A stretch of DNA of 64,000 nucleotides from Symmachiella macrocystis (GTDB taxonomy: Bacteria; Planctomycetota; Planctomycetia; Planctomycetales; Planctomycetaceae): contig NZ_SJPP01000001.1 in assembly GCF_007860075.1 (NCBI RefSeq), positions 2,025,980 through 2,089,979 on the forward strand, in the 5' to 3' direction. A program made the translations under genes and the position numbers. A model generated the notes under the pieces. It did not search any database, was not told the DNA's origin, and was given only the letters and a program-made list of their open reading frames with translations. Below are positions 49,336 to 58,695 of the stretch, piece after piece. Position 1 is the stretch's first letter; each line of letters begins with the position of its first letter.

Positions 49336-50715
49336 TTAATGGTTCGCATGGACGGAACCGTCGGCGTGAACATGCACGCCGGAAGGAGCCGAGCCGCTTT
49401 GGGATTTGAGGACACGGTTCAACTGCACCGCCCCGGTTTGAGCAATATAAATTCCTGCAGGGACACTGCCATCGTTGGAGACGACAACAGCATCCTGTGT
49501 TTGGTGCAACACATGAACCGGCTTGCGGTCGAAGATGTTTCCATTGTGGCGAAACACATAAAACTCCGGTCCTTCTTTAACGACCGCTGCTGCCGGCAGG
49601 ACAAAGACGTTTTCAAGCTGTTCGACTTGAACGTGTAACTGCACACGTTGGCCGGGGCGAAAACGCCACAGGAAAAGCCGCTGGCCGTCTCGTTGGTACG
49701 ACCGTGACTGGTTTTCCAACGACAGGAAAAATGAAATCGTCCGCTTGTCGTCGTTGAGTTCGTTGGAGATGTGATGAATCGTGAGGGGAGGAATCGAATC
49801 CTGCCAGTCGTATTCGGAGGACTCCAACAATTCGGCGCGAATCGGCCACGCCTCTTCCGCCGCCCGCTGCAAAAGTGGTAATTCCCGTCGAAAGGCACGA
49901 CCTTCGATGAACAACGATTGATGCTGCGAAAGCGTGCAGAGCCGTTGCCCGGCTTGAACGTGCTGGCCGAGTTCGATGTTGAGCTGTTGCAGCTCAAAGA
50001 TGCCGGAATTGATGTTCTGGCTCTTGTCATTTTCATCAACGACCAATCCCGCAGGAACGGCGACGCTAATCTCTGAGATGAACGTGCCGCTCGCAACCGA
50101 ATCGATTTGTGCAGATGTCAGACCTCGGATTTGCAGGTCTTGGCGATGGGCCTGCATGGTGACGGCTAATCGTCGCAATTCGTTTTTCAACTCAATGTGT
50201 TTAGAACGCGGCACCGCTCCCGATTCGAATAGCGGGGTGAGTCGCTTAATCTCCTCTTGGGTGATTTCACTCTCCTTCATGGCCTTGAAGAGTTCGGTCT
50301 GCGAGGTCTGGAATGATTCCCCGACCAAACGGAGCGTGAACAAAGTCGCTCCCGATTCGAGCGTCTCTCCTGCGTAATGGTGAATTGCCGTCACGACGGC
50401 CGATACAGGAGCAACGACACCGCGGTCACTGATGCCCGGACGGTCGACGACGGTGCCGGGAATTTGGATGGTCTTCCAGTAGCTTGTGGGTTGGAGCGGC
50501 TTAGAATGGAGCTGTAGGTTTTTCTGTGCCTGAGGCGACAGGTTGACTTGCTCGTTCGGTAATGCCACACCCGCTGTAGAAGAATCGGTAGTCGGATCAC
50601 CGGACGCTTGCTGATTGACCAGCCAAGGAACCCAGAGGTCACGAGTGAAATAGCCACCGGCCATGACACCGCCGAGGACCAGAACGACGGCAAAGATCTT
50701 AAGAAGACGCAACAC
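49336..50715 (-). CDS. RND efflux periplasmic adaptor (CusB/CzcB-like)
   Basis: A 459-residue membrane-fusion protein. It has an N-terminal anchor (RLLKIFAVVLVLGGVMAGGY), barrel-sandwich halves (GTVVDRPGISDRGVVAPVSA and the later GVVAPV..VTAIHHYAGETL), a helical hairpin (LFKAMKESEITQEEIKRLTP), a return strand near GQHVQAGQRLCTL and a C-terminal domain with VFVLPAAAVVKEGPEFYVF. A His-containing tail (GVHVHADGSVHANH) ends it, as in other metal adaptors. The GTG at 50715 is chosen because GGAGG lies eight bases upstream; the open frame extends further without one. It links pump and outer-membrane channel. Confidence 0.9.
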   Translation of the reverse strand: MLRLLKIFAVVLVLGGVMAGGYFTRDLWVPWLVNQQASGDPTTDSSTAGVALPNEQVNLSPQAQKNLQLHSKPLQPTSYWKTIQIPGTVVDRPGISDRGVVAPVSAVVTAIHHYAGETLESGATLFTLRLVGESFQTSQTELFKAMKESEITQEEIKRLTPLFESGAVPRSKHIELKNELRRLAVTMQAHRQDLQIRGLTSAQIDSVASGTFISEISVAVPAGLVVDENDKSQNINSGIFELQQLNIELGQHVQAGQRLCTLSQHQSLFIEGRAFRRELPLLQRAAEEAWPIRAELLESSEYDWQDSIPPLTIHHISNELNDDKRTISFFLSLENQSRSYQRDGQRLFLWRFRPGQRVQLHVQVEQLENVFVLPAAAVVKEGPEFYVFRHNGNIFDRKPVHVLHQTQDAVVVSNDGSVPAGIYIAQTGAVQLNRVLKSQSGSAPSGVHVHADGSVHANH

Positions 50716-50861
50716 AACAAGTGCCTCCAACCACCATGTATCCGCTCGCCACCAACTGGAGACGAGGAAAGAGACCACATGACGCAAGCGGCGGCTGACA
50801 TGAGAATTTGGGGACGGAACGGGAGTTCTATCGCCATCACGCAGCCGAAGCGGTGGTTGAA

Positions 50862-51275
50862 TTACAGCCGGAGAGCGGCTGTTGCGAGGAAGATGTGCTC
50901 GACACCATAATCCGGCGGAGCAGCCAAACAATCAAAACAGGCACATTGAATCGCAAGCGAATCGTCGGGCACCGTGAGGGCCAGCGAACTTGCGTCCAAG
51001 GTCAACGCCCGGACCTGCATGATGCCTACGGCAAGATCGGCAGTCACGTAGACAGCATCGTCGTCGTGTTCTTCAGCAGGCGACGGCGCTTCCTGTCCCT
51101 GGGGGTCGACTGTAGTGGAGTCGTCGTGATGATGACCGTGCCCAAAGTGGAAATGCGGTGCTTGATGATGGTCGGCCGGTTGTCCCGCAACACTCTCGCC
51201 ATGACAATGTGGCACCGCAAACCCCTGTAGGGGCACGGCTAATGTCAGGAGAATGGCGAAAACACGGTACATCAT
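50862..51275 (-). CDS. Exported His-rich metal-binding protein
   Basis: A 137-residue protein with a signal peptide (MMYRVFAILLTLAVPLQGFA), the metal-type motif HCHGESVAGQPADHHQAPHF followed by HFGHGHHHDD, an acidic middle and a C-terminal CACFDCLAAPP with three Cys. It is the first gene of the operon with the RND adaptor and pump (147 bases before the adaptor start). It probably buffers or delivers the metal in the periplasm. Two adjacent ATGs are possible starts. Confidence 0.75.
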   Translation of the reverse strand: MMYRVFAILLTLAVPLQGFAVPHCHGESVAGQPADHHQAPHFHFGHGHHHDDSTTVDPQGQEAPSPAEEHDDDAVYVTADLAVGIMQVRALTLDASSLALTVPDDSLAIQCACFDCLAAPPDYGVEHIFLATAALRL

Positions 51276-51477
51276 TGCGAATGGCAAACCTTTCTAATCA
51301 GGCAAGTATAAATCAGAGCGGCGGCATCTGCAAGGTGTCTAAGGCGTGGCCATCATGCCTTAAACACGGACTGACGATGCCTGAATGCAAATATTTGAAT
51401 TCTGGTGCGACACGGTTCGCGTACTTTTCACATACGGGATGCGGTTTTCATCCCGCTACACGAAAGGTTTTTCGGGA

Positions 51478-52329
51478 TTATTTCGTAGAGGTTTTCTCTT
51501 CCGTCAGCACGCGTTCGCAAACAAAATCCAGCGCTTTGACGGCATCTGCGGAGGTTGTGCTGTGCCCTCCCTGGGGGCGATGGATGTGCAAGACGTGTGC
51601 GTTCAGTTTCTTGAGCACTTTGGCTAACCGGGTACAGCTATCGGGAGGTACCGATTTATCTAAGCCCCCTGTCGTGATCGCCACCGGCATTGTTAGCCGC
51701 TCCGGCCAATACTCGGCGCTCCGCCGTTTGTATTCTGCGGGGATTTCTTGTTTCGAGCCACCGAAAGAGGCCTGAATGGCATCCTGGAAGTTTTCGTACT
51801 CCAAGTGATTGGCTGTGCCGTTCATGGCTGCGACTCCATCAATGAGTTCTGGGTGCATTGCTGCAAAGCTGAGACTGGAGCTGCCTCCCATCGAAGCCCC
51901 AACCAAGATGGTTTTATCAATTTTGTATTTCGATTTGAGCGCTTCGAGTATCTGAATCATGTCGGCCTCTGCCTGAGGGCCCATCCACGAGGTTTTGGCA
52001 CGGTAATCGGGTGCAACGAAGATCATCTCATGTTTTAAAGCCACATCGCGGGCTGCGCGGCACTCATTAACGGCCGCCGTCGCGAATTGCCAACGATCAC
52101 TCCCATGCCCATGCAGCGCGACCATTAACGAATAAGACTGGTCCGTTGAAAACCCATGGGGCAGCAGTACCACATATTTTTGAATCGTCCCATCGCATTC
52201 AGCAGTAAACGAGACATCGATCGGTTCTGAAAATGCGTCAGCCGCGTCCAATTTCTCGTGGAGCCCCACTCCCAAAAGCAGACCGGCCAGTACCAAGCAA
52301 TGCCATTGTTTAAGTGCCGCAAAAATCAT
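51478..52329 (-). CDS. Exported alpha/beta-hydrolase (PHB-depolymerase/esterase type)
   Basis: A 283-residue protein with a signal peptide (MIFAALKQWHCLVLAGLLLG), an oxyanion HG motif in LMVALHGHGSDRWQ, the nucleophile elbow GASMGGSSS, a later Asp candidate in TTGGLDKSVPPDS and the His in HRPQGGHSTTSADAV. This is the catalytic set of a Ser-Asp-His alpha/beta hydrolase of the esterase D / polyhydroxybutyrate depolymerase group often exported by planctomycetes. The ATG at 52329 has GGAG six bases upstream; a longer open frame to 52467 has none. The substrate is unknown. Confidence 0.85.
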   Translation of the reverse strand: MIFAALKQWHCLVLAGLLLGVGLHEKLDAADAFSEPIDVSFTAECDGTIQKYVVLLPHGFSTDQSYSLMVALHGHGSDRWQFATAAVNECRAARDVALKHEMIFVAPDYRAKTSWMGPQAEADMIQILEALKSKYKIDKTILVGASMGGSSSLSFAAMHPELIDGVAAMNGTANHLEYENFQDAIQASFGGSKQEIPAEYKRRSAEYWPERLTMPVAITTGGLDKSVPPDSCTRLAKVLKKLNAHVLHIHRPQGGHSTTSADAVKALDFVCERVLTEEKTSTK

Positions 52330-52718
52330 TATTTTCTCCAAACCGTTCATTAACATCGGTATCAACATCAATTGTGGTCGTTTCAAGGAACGTAGAAGCA
52401 TCTTATCAGCCCGTTGAAAAAACAAAAACATACGACCGTCAGGTGCCACTCCTAGCTTGTCCAGCACTGTTTTTTCTGGTCACGCTCTTTGCACGGGCGG
52501 ACGAGCCGATGCTGCGCCGTTTACAAAGACCATGACGGAGGGAAATGCCGCTACCAGCAAGTAAGCATCGTGAGGAGACTTGAACAAATCGTCTCGCGTC
52601 GCCTTGCCAGCTCACGCTGAAGACCTTATGAATTAACAGATTGAGCGTTTTATTTTTGCGCTGCCCTAATCAAGGGTGGGCGCATGCTGTTGGGAACCGA
52701 GACGACGAACTATTGAAT
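52330..52718. other. 390-bp intergenic region
   Basis: Divergent region between the exported hydrolase and the KaiC-like gene. No supported gene; promoters for both neighbours are expected here. I see no clear terminator or operator. Confidence 0.4.
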
Positions 52719-53609
52719 ATGCCTACACACCGCATCCAAACCGGTATTCCTGCACTCGACGAGGCCCTGGGTGGCGGGTTGATTCCTGGAACGTTGACTG
52801 TTGTTGCCGGCGCAACGGGGATTGGGAAAACTCAACTCGGCTTGCAGTTCGCGCATCAGGGCTGCGCGCAAGAAGGCGAGCCGGGGATTATATTCGACAT
52901 GACCACCCGCGGCGATTCGCAAAACCAGGACGACTATGCCCGGCGGCTATTTGACTGGGAACTCTCCTGCCAACCCCCTGGCGATCAAGTGCATCCCAGC
53001 GAGGTTTGGAACCGTGAGTCTGCGCGGCGGGACTACCTGCACATCTTTGCCCGCAACGGTCGTCGCGTAACGCGCGGCGATTTGGAATTCGATGACTGGA
53101 AGGTCTGGAAGCTGGAGTTGCTCAAGAAGCTGCAAATGTGCATTCGTTTTTTCTACGGCAACTTTGTGCAAGGAGTGCGACGTTGTGTGATCGACGGTGT
53201 CGAACCGACGGTAAAAGCCAGCGACTCGTTTCAGTTCGACACATTCGATTACGTCTATCACCAGATTTTGCGCAAAGAGGACGATTGGGTGGCGCGCGAT
53301 TTATTTCGCGAACAATTCCGCGCCAACTCCGCAGAGGTCGACAAGCATCGTTACAACCATACGGAGATCGCCTGCTTGTTGCTGTATACAACGCACGATG
53401 TGATGTTGGACGATATGCTAGTGCGGCCGATTGATTCGGGAGACGTGTTTGCCAACGCGAACACGATCATCTATATGGGCAAAACACGCGAAGCCAACCG
53501 CATGGGCCGCGCGCTACACGTGGCCAAACATCGCGGCAGCGCCTGCGACGACGCGATCATCCCGTTTGAGGTGACCGAGCGCGGGATTGTGATGGGAACG
53601 GCCAACTAA
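52719..53609 (+). CDS. KaiC/RecA-superfamily ATPase
   Basis: A 296-residue protein starting MPTHRIQTGIPALDEALGGG, the typical opening of single-domain KaiC-like ATPases, with Walker A GATGIGKT at about residues 34-41 and a Walker B candidate (RRCVIDGVEP). Between the two is a longer insert than in KaiC (EFDDWKVWKLELLKKLQMCI). No second ATPase domain or CheY-like partner lies next to it. Such proteins regulate signalling or envelope processes in many bacteria; the target here is unknown. The gene runs convergently into the aldolase gene and overlaps its end by four bases. Confidence 0.85.
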   Translation: MPTHRIQTGIPALDEALGGGLIPGTLTVVAGATGIGKTQLGLQFAHQGCAQEGEPGIIFDMTTRGDSQNQDDYARRLFDWELSCQPPGDQVHPSEVWNRESARRDYLHIFARNGRRVTRGDLEFDDWKVWKLELLKKLQMCIRFFYGNFVQGVRRCVIDGVEPTVKASDSFQFDTFDYVYHQILRKEDDWVARDLFREQFRANSAEVDKHRYNHTEIACLLLYTTHDVMLDDMLVRPIDSGDVFANANTIIYMGKTREANRMGRALHVAKHRGSACDDAIIPFEVTERGIVMGTAN

Positions 53610-54376
53610 AAATACTTCGCATACGCCTCTTTGTTCGCGCGAATTCCCGCGTTGAGGATCTTCACGTCGGCGAGCGGGACGAGCATTTTGCAGCCGTTTT
53701 CGACGCAGCGATCGGCGGACTCCGGTGAGGTGGGGACGATGCCCCAGTGTTTGCCATGCTTTTTGCAAGCGGCGGCGACGCGGTCGATTCCCTCTTGCAA
53801 TCGGGGATGATCGAATTGTCCGGTGATCCCCAGGTTTTGACTCAAATCGGCTGGGCCGACAAACAGTAGGTCCACGCCGTCAATGGCAGCGATCTCGTCG
53901 CACTGCTCTAAGGCGCCAGCGGTTTCGATTTGAATAGCGATGAACAATTCGCGATTGGCGCGCTCACAGAATTCCGCTGCCGGCGTATTCCCGAAGCGAC
54001 CGTCGAAACCCCCGCCATTCAATCCACGATGGCCGCGGGGATAGAATTTGGACCACTGCACCACTTGTTCGGCCTGTTCGGCGGACTCGATTTGGGCTGC
54101 CATAATGCCGCCGGCGCCGGCTTCGTAGCAACGGGTGATCACGGCATAATCGGTCGGTGCTAGCCGCACGAAGCTATCCATGCCGTGCGCGCGGGCGGCC
54201 ATCGTGCCGATTTCCAGAGTTTCAAACGACAGCCCCGCATGTTCCTGATCGAACCAAATCGCGTCGATTCCACCCTGCATGCCGAGCATCTGCACAATGT
54301 TGTGATGGCAGACCCGCCCGATCCCGCAGACCATGACCATCGCATCGCGCTGTAACCGCTGTTTGACCGTCTCCAT
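53606..54376 (-). CDS. HpcH/HpaI-type aldolase
   Basis: A 256-residue class II pyruvate-type aldolase. Visible family marks are IDAIWFDQEHAGLSFETL (metal-site Glu/His in DxEH), VRLAPTDYAVITRCYEAGAG with GIMAAQIESAEQA (the Q..I metal-binding Glu pattern), HRGLNGGG, IAIQIETAGALEQCDEIAAI, and VDLLFVGPADLSQNLGI, which carries the D.lfvGp.DLs signature. It cleaves or forms hydroxy-oxo acids such as 4-hydroxy-2-oxoheptanedioate. The ATG at 54376 is preceded by GGGAG at slightly long spacing. Confidence 0.93.
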   Translation of the reverse strand: METVKQRLQRDAMVMVCGIGRVCHHNIVQMLGMQGGIDAIWFDQEHAGLSFETLEIGTMAARAHGMDSFVRLAPTDYAVITRCYEAGAGGIMAAQIESAEQAEQVVQWSKFYPRGHRGLNGGGFDGRFGNTPAAEFCERANRELFIAIQIETAGALEQCDEIAAIDGVDLLFVGPADLSQNLGITGQFDHPRLQEGIDRVAAACKKHGKHWGIVPTSPESADRCVENGCKMLVPLADVKILNAGIRANKEAYAKYF

Positions 54377-54677
54377 CGTTGTTCCACTCCCGTTGGCGTT
54401 ATTTTTCAAGTCGCTGTTGAACTCATTATGCCGCTGCTGGGCAGCGGTCGCAACTAACGTGGGCGAGTGGACAGTGTCCGGTGGCCAGTGACCAGAAGTC
54501 CCATTGGTGCGTGGACGGGGACCGATGCAGAGCGCAAGTCCCTGCGCAATGCAGGACAGTTATTCGCTCCAAAACGGGTTCCTACCCACCGGCGGACTTG
54601 ATGTTCCTGTCTGGCACTTCTATGAATAAGGCCCGCACGATCACCATCAACGCCGCCCACAGCGATCCCCGCCGATC

Positions 54678-55865
54678 ATGAACGCCACAACCTTTCGTCT
54701 GGTCATACTTATCTCGATGGCGCATGCACTCGTGCACGTGTTTGAACTCTCGCTGCCCAGCGTGGAACAGATGATTGGCGATGATTTTGACGTCGCCCGC
54801 GAGCAAACTGGCGTGTTGGGTACCGTGTGGCGCGTGCCGTTCGGCGTGGGGGCGTTCTTTGCCGGTTGGCTAGCGGATCGCTTTGGGTCGAAGCCGATGT
54901 TGGTGATCTATTTGCTCGGCTGCGCGGCGACGTCGCTGTTAGTTTGGACCTGCACGTCATTCGATGCGCTGTATGGCGTGATGTTCGCCATGGGTTGTTT
55001 TGCCAGCATTTATCACCCAGCCGGCTTGGCGTTTATCTCGCGGGAAACGACGCCGGAAACCCGTGGTGTTGCGCTCGGCTGGCATGGCATCTTCGGTTCG
55101 ATCGGCATCGCTGGAGCTCCGTTTATAGCAGCCCTTGTCTTTTGGACGGGAGCAGTCACTTGGCAGCAGTATTATCTGTTGCTGGTCATTCCGGGCTTAG
55201 GGCTGGCGGCTTATCTCTTCTTTGGATTGACAGAGCATCGCAAACCACCCGTAACGTCCACTCCGAATAGTGAAACCGAACGCGATGAAGGCCGCTGGGG
55301 AGCCTATTTGATTTTGGTCGCCGGCGGTGCGATGGCTGGATTCATCTATGCAGCGTTTATGCATTTTTTACCGCGCTATTTGAACTCAGCTGAGTTGCGC
55401 CCCTCGTTTATGGAGCCTGCCAGTTTTCGCAACCTGCTCGCGGCGGTCGTGCTCATTATGGGGGTATTGGGACAAGGAATCGCCGGAAAATTTGCCCGGC
55501 CCGGTCGATTGCAGATTCAATTGGCGCTGATCATGTTCGCCAACATTGGCCCACTGTTGTGGATGGCCGTGGCCACCGGCCCAGCGCGGTTCGCTGCCGC
55601 CTGCCTGTTGGGCCTCGTGCACTTTATGACGCAGCCGATATACAATTCACTGATCGCGCAGTACGTCCCGTTCCATCGCCGCAGCATCGGCTACGGATTC
55701 AGCAACATGGCCTGCTTCGGTATCGGCGCGCTGGGGCCCACCTTTGCCGGATATGCGGGGAGCGATTTCAAAGTCTATGGCGGCTTAGCCATCGCCGCCG
55801 CCGCATCGGGCATGATGGCGCTCATCTTGCATTTTATCGGCAAGAGAGACTCGACCAGCGTTTAG
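54678..55865 (+). CDS. MFS transporter
   Basis: A 395-residue transporter with about 12 hydrophobic segments, the loop 2-3 motif GWLADRFGSKPMLV (the classic G..aDr.GRk) and a shorter central loop (TEHRKPPVTSTPNSETERDE). It moves small solutes across the cytoplasmic membrane; the substrate is not evident. The gene ends overlapping, tail to tail, the stop of a broken dehydrogenase gene on the other strand. Confidence 0.9.
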   Translation: MNATTFRLVILISMAHALVHVFELSLPSVEQMIGDDFDVAREQTGVLGTVWRVPFGVGAFFAGWLADRFGSKPMLVIYLLGCAATSLLVWTCTSFDALYGVMFAMGCFASIYHPAGLAFISRETTPETRGVALGWHGIFGSIGIAGAPFIAALVFWTGAVTWQQYYLLLVIPGLGLAAYLFFGLTEHRKPPVTSTPNSETERDEGRWGAYLILVAGGAMAGFIYAAFMHFLPRYLNSAELRPSFMEPASFRNLLAAVVLIMGVLGQGIAGKFARPGRLQIQLALIMFANIGPLLWMAVATGPARFAAACLLGLVHFMTQPIYNSLIAQYVPFHRRSIGYGFSNMACFGIGALGPTFAGYAGSDFKVYGGLAIAAAASGMMALILHFIGKRDSTSV

Positions 55866-56096
55866 AGATTGAGCGAATCGTTTGCATCGCGGACGATGGC
55901 GGCGCTGGCATGAAACGCGGCAGTTTCCTCGTCGTTGAGCGAAAAGGGCACGGCATGCATGATGTCGTTTGCTTCGGCTTCGGCCCGTTGGCGATCGAGA
56001 TCAACTAAAAACAATTTGACGTCCCACGCCATCCATGACCATCGCATAGGCCACCGTGGCGCCGACATACCCACACCCCACAACTCCGACTTTTAC
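55862..56096 (-). pseudogene. Truncated, frameshifted lactate/malate dehydrogenase
   Basis: The minus strand encodes [20 protein letters not shown], the NAD-binding GxGxxG start of L-lactate/malate dehydrogenase, then the frame shifts by one base at the run near 56015 and continues as [24 protein letters not shown], the conserved acidic-strand and DI.HA segment. It ends after about 75 residues, with none of the catalytic domain. One start codon is also missing. It is clearly a remnant. Confidence 0.8.
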
Positions 56097-56401
56097 AGCT
56101 CACTCCCTGTACTGGATAGACAACGACCCCATCCGGCTGTCGTCGAGATCGTGTCGATTGCCGCTCGAACCGACGACCGTCGTCGGCCTTGTCGCGACAC
56201 GCATTGATTGTCTTTGTTTTATCCCGAAATTCAATGCCATCAGGGATTTAGGGCAGCGCGAGGTCGCCGAGAGTAGAAATCAAATTCGTAATTATTCTCG
56301 CACAGTGGTATACTTATACTTTGCACTTTCCATTCTGACGGCCGGTCATTCACGTCTCACTCTGCACGTTGTTGCCACCTGGAACACTAGAGAGGTGCCC
56401 C
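56097..56401. other. 305-bp intergenic region before the CBS gene
   Basis: No gene is supported. A TATACTTATACTTTGC stretch near 56310 is AT-rich and could be a -10-type promoter element for the CBS gene. Weak evidence. Confidence 0.3.
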
Positions 56402-57376
56402 ATGGAGAGTCCGCGACTTGCCCAAGACATCATGGTCGAAAAACTGGTCACGCTGAATCCCGATCAAGATGTTTTTGAGTCGATCAAATCGTTACTCAAA
56501 CATAAGATTACCGGTGCACCGGTGGTTGGCGACAACCGGTTGTATCTCGGTATGTTCAGTGAAAAATGCTGCATGAGTGTGCTCACGCTCATCGCCCACT
56601 TGGCGAGCGAGCGGGGGTACCCAAGTGCGGCGCCACCAACTGCCAGTCAGTTCATGGCAACAAAACTGGTGACGCTGGACCCGCGGACCGATGTCTTCGA
56701 TGCCATTGCCTATCTGCTCAAGCACCATGTGTCGGGTGTTCCGGTCATCGATGCTGATCGCAATTTTCTAGGTGTGTTTTCCGAAAAAACGAGTATGCGC
56801 GTGCTCGTAGACGCCGCATATGAAAATATGCCGACCACCGAAGTCGGCGCATTTAAGAATCCCGATCGGGGACGCACGATTTCCGAACAGACGACTCTGC
56901 TGGAATGCGCGCAGATTTTTCTGGATACGCCCTACCGTCGGCTATGCGTGCTTAAAGACGGCAAATTGGTGGGACAAATCAGTCGCCGCGACGTGTTGCT
57001 GAACGAGAACATCCTCACGGCAATCGTTAATGATCGCCGTGAGGCCTTGATTGCCGAAAGCCGTCAAGTCGACCTGAGCGAAGCAGAAGAACCCACCGAG
57101 CACGGCCCGTTGCCTTCGACGGCAGTCCACAACTTTAGCGACAGGAAAGCTCACACAATCACTGCGGATTTGGATCTCTTGGGCATCGCTCAGGTTTTCT
57201 TAACAACCCCTTATCGCCGACTCCCCGTGCTTCACGAAGGCAAGCTCATTGGCCAAATCAGTCGTCGCGATGTCTTATTGGCTACGAATAACCTAATCCA
57301 AATCGCCCCGGAACCGGTTAAAGCAATGTTGTACCTGAGTAGCATCAGCGACCGGCAAGAGACGCGGTTCGCGTAA
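56402..57376 (+). CDS. Protein with four CBS domains
   Basis: A 324-residue protein made of two Bateman modules: ESPRLAQDIMVEKLVTLNPD with VVGDNRLYLGMFSEKCCM, FMATKLVTLDPRTDVFDAIA with VIDADRNFLGVFSEKTSM, RTISEQTTLLECAQIFLDTP with LKDGKLVGQISRRDVLL, and AHTITADLDLLGIAQVFLTT with LHEGKLIGQISRRDVLL. The final two domains are highly alike, so they arose by duplication. CBS pairs bind adenine nucleotides such as AMP, ATP or c-di-AMP. It has no other domain, so it should act as a sensor for a partner. The ATG has GAGGTG close upstream. Confidence 0.9.
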   Translation: MESPRLAQDIMVEKLVTLNPDQDVFESIKSLLKHKITGAPVVGDNRLYLGMFSEKCCMSVLTLIAHLASERGYPSAAPPTASQFMATKLVTLDPRTDVFDAIAYLLKHHVSGVPVIDADRNFLGVFSEKTSMRVLVDAAYENMPTTEVGAFKNPDRGRTISEQTTLLECAQIFLDTPYRRLCVLKDGKLVGQISRRDVLLNENILTAIVNDRREALIAESRQVDLSEAEEPTEHGPLPSTAVHNFSDRKAHTITADLDLLGIAQVFLTTPYRRLPVLHEGKLIGQISRRDVLLATNNLIQIAPEPVKAMLYLSSISDRQETRFA

Positions 57377-57415
57377 TGACATGACCGGTGTTTCGGACTG
57401 GTCCGAAAGACGACG

Positions 57416-58513
57416 TTAGCGCGTGATTATGCAACTCGGCTGGGCGCGCTCAATTTCCAAAATCGCGTCCTCGCTGAAATTCAAACCCTTGAGTGATAAC
57501 GACCTGAGCCTCCAGGCTGACTTCAGTAAGGGGACAGACTCTTCAGTAACGCTGGTTTCTGCTAGGTAAAGCCTTTGCAGCGAGGATAGCGATTTCAAGT
57601 TTTGCAGTCCTGCATCGGTGATGCGGCATTTATAGAGATGCAATCCTTCAAGGCTTTTCAATTGTCCGATTTCACTTAAACCGACATTGTCGAGCGGTGT
57701 TTCTCGGAGATCCAAACTAACGACGTTTTGCAAAAACGGGATTGACGAAAATCCGCGACCGGTGACTTGCGTACGTCGCAAACTCAACACGCGAGGCGCC
57801 TTGACCAGCTTCCATTGCGCCAGTCCGTCGTCGGTGACATTCGTACCGGAAAGGTCTAGGAATTCGAGAGGCATTGTTGTTGGTAGAAAGACCAGCCCGG
57901 CATCACTGATCTTAGTGTCGGCTAACCACAGTTCTCGCAGTTTGGTCAGCCTGGAAAGATGCTGCAGTCCCGCATCGGTGATTTGCGTACGCCCCAAATT
58001 CAAGGAACGCAAATTTGTGAGCCGTCCGATCGTCCTCAGTTCTTCATTGTCAATGGTCGCCCCGTACAGCATCAAGTCCTCGATATCAGTGAGATTCTCG
58101 AGGTATTCCAGACCGCCACTGATCTGCATATTGGACAAGGAAAGCTCTTTGAGTTGTGTCAGCTTTCCCAGATCGACCATGCCGACCTCGGAGAGTTCAC
58201 CTTCCCGGAGGTCCAGTTCTTGCAGATTTCCATAGCGGGATATTTGGCTGACCAATGCGTCGTCAATTTTATTGGAATTCAAATAGATCCGTTGGGGTGA
58301 TTGGAAGATGACGTTGGTCTGTCCGTCGAAAAATGTGACGTCCCCACCCAATTCCTGGAGTTCCAGCGCGACCGTAGTGCGGTAGCGTACCCACCACCAA
58401 CCGGCGAGCGGCATTCCGATGCACGCCAGAAGCAACGCGTACAAAAACAATCGAAACCGCAGCGACAGGGGCGGGTCAACGGTTGGTTCTTCGCTGGTGA
58501 CGGGTTGGGGCAT
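57416..58513 (-). CDS. Membrane-anchored leucine-rich-repeat protein
   Basis: A 365-residue protein with a short cytoplasmic tail, one transmembrane segment (RLFLYALLLACIGMPLAGWW) and about ten LRRs of 23-25 residues of the cysteine-free, bacterial type (LTNLRSLNLGRTQITDAGLQ, LTKLRELWLADTKISDAGLV, LKSLEGLHLYKCRITDAGLQ). The repeats should form a protein-binding solenoid outside the membrane. LRR proteins of this kind are numerous in planctomycetes. ATG at 58513 is the best start. Confidence 0.88.
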   Translation of the reverse strand: MPQPVTSEEPTVDPPLSLRFRLFLYALLLACIGMPLAGWWWVRYRTTVALELQELGGDVTFFDGQTNVIFQSPQRIYLNSNKIDDALVSQISRYGNLQELDLREGELSEVGMVDLGKLTQLKELSLSNMQISGGLEYLENLTDIEDLMLYGATIDNEELRTIGRLTNLRSLNLGRTQITDAGLQHLSRLTKLRELWLADTKISDAGLVFLPTTMPLEFLDLSGTNVTDDGLAQWKLVKAPRVLSLRRTQVTGRGFSSIPFLQNVVSLDLRETPLDNVGLSEIGQLKSLEGLHLYKCRITDAGLQNLKSLSSLQRLYLAETSVTEESVPLLKSAWRLRSLSLKGLNFSEDAILEIERAQPSCIITR

Positions 58514-58635
58514 GTGGGATCTCCGGCGGTCAATCACCTTCTGTAATACAACAACTACTGTGTTGATCCACGCGATTGCAGGATTTGTCTAGCGGCGACG
58601 AAACGAATTGCTTTGAATTATGGGACCTGAAAAAC

Positions 58636-58661
58636 AAAAACCCCCCGGCAGAACCGGGGGG
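58636..58661 (-). terminator. Terminator of the sialate O-acetylesterase gene
   Basis: Minus-strand CCCCCCGG - TTCTG - CCGGGGGG followed by TTTTTG lies 35 bases after the stop codon. Confidence 0.85.
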
Positions 58662-58695
58662 TTGGGGGGATTTGCCTTCATGCATCGATGGATGG

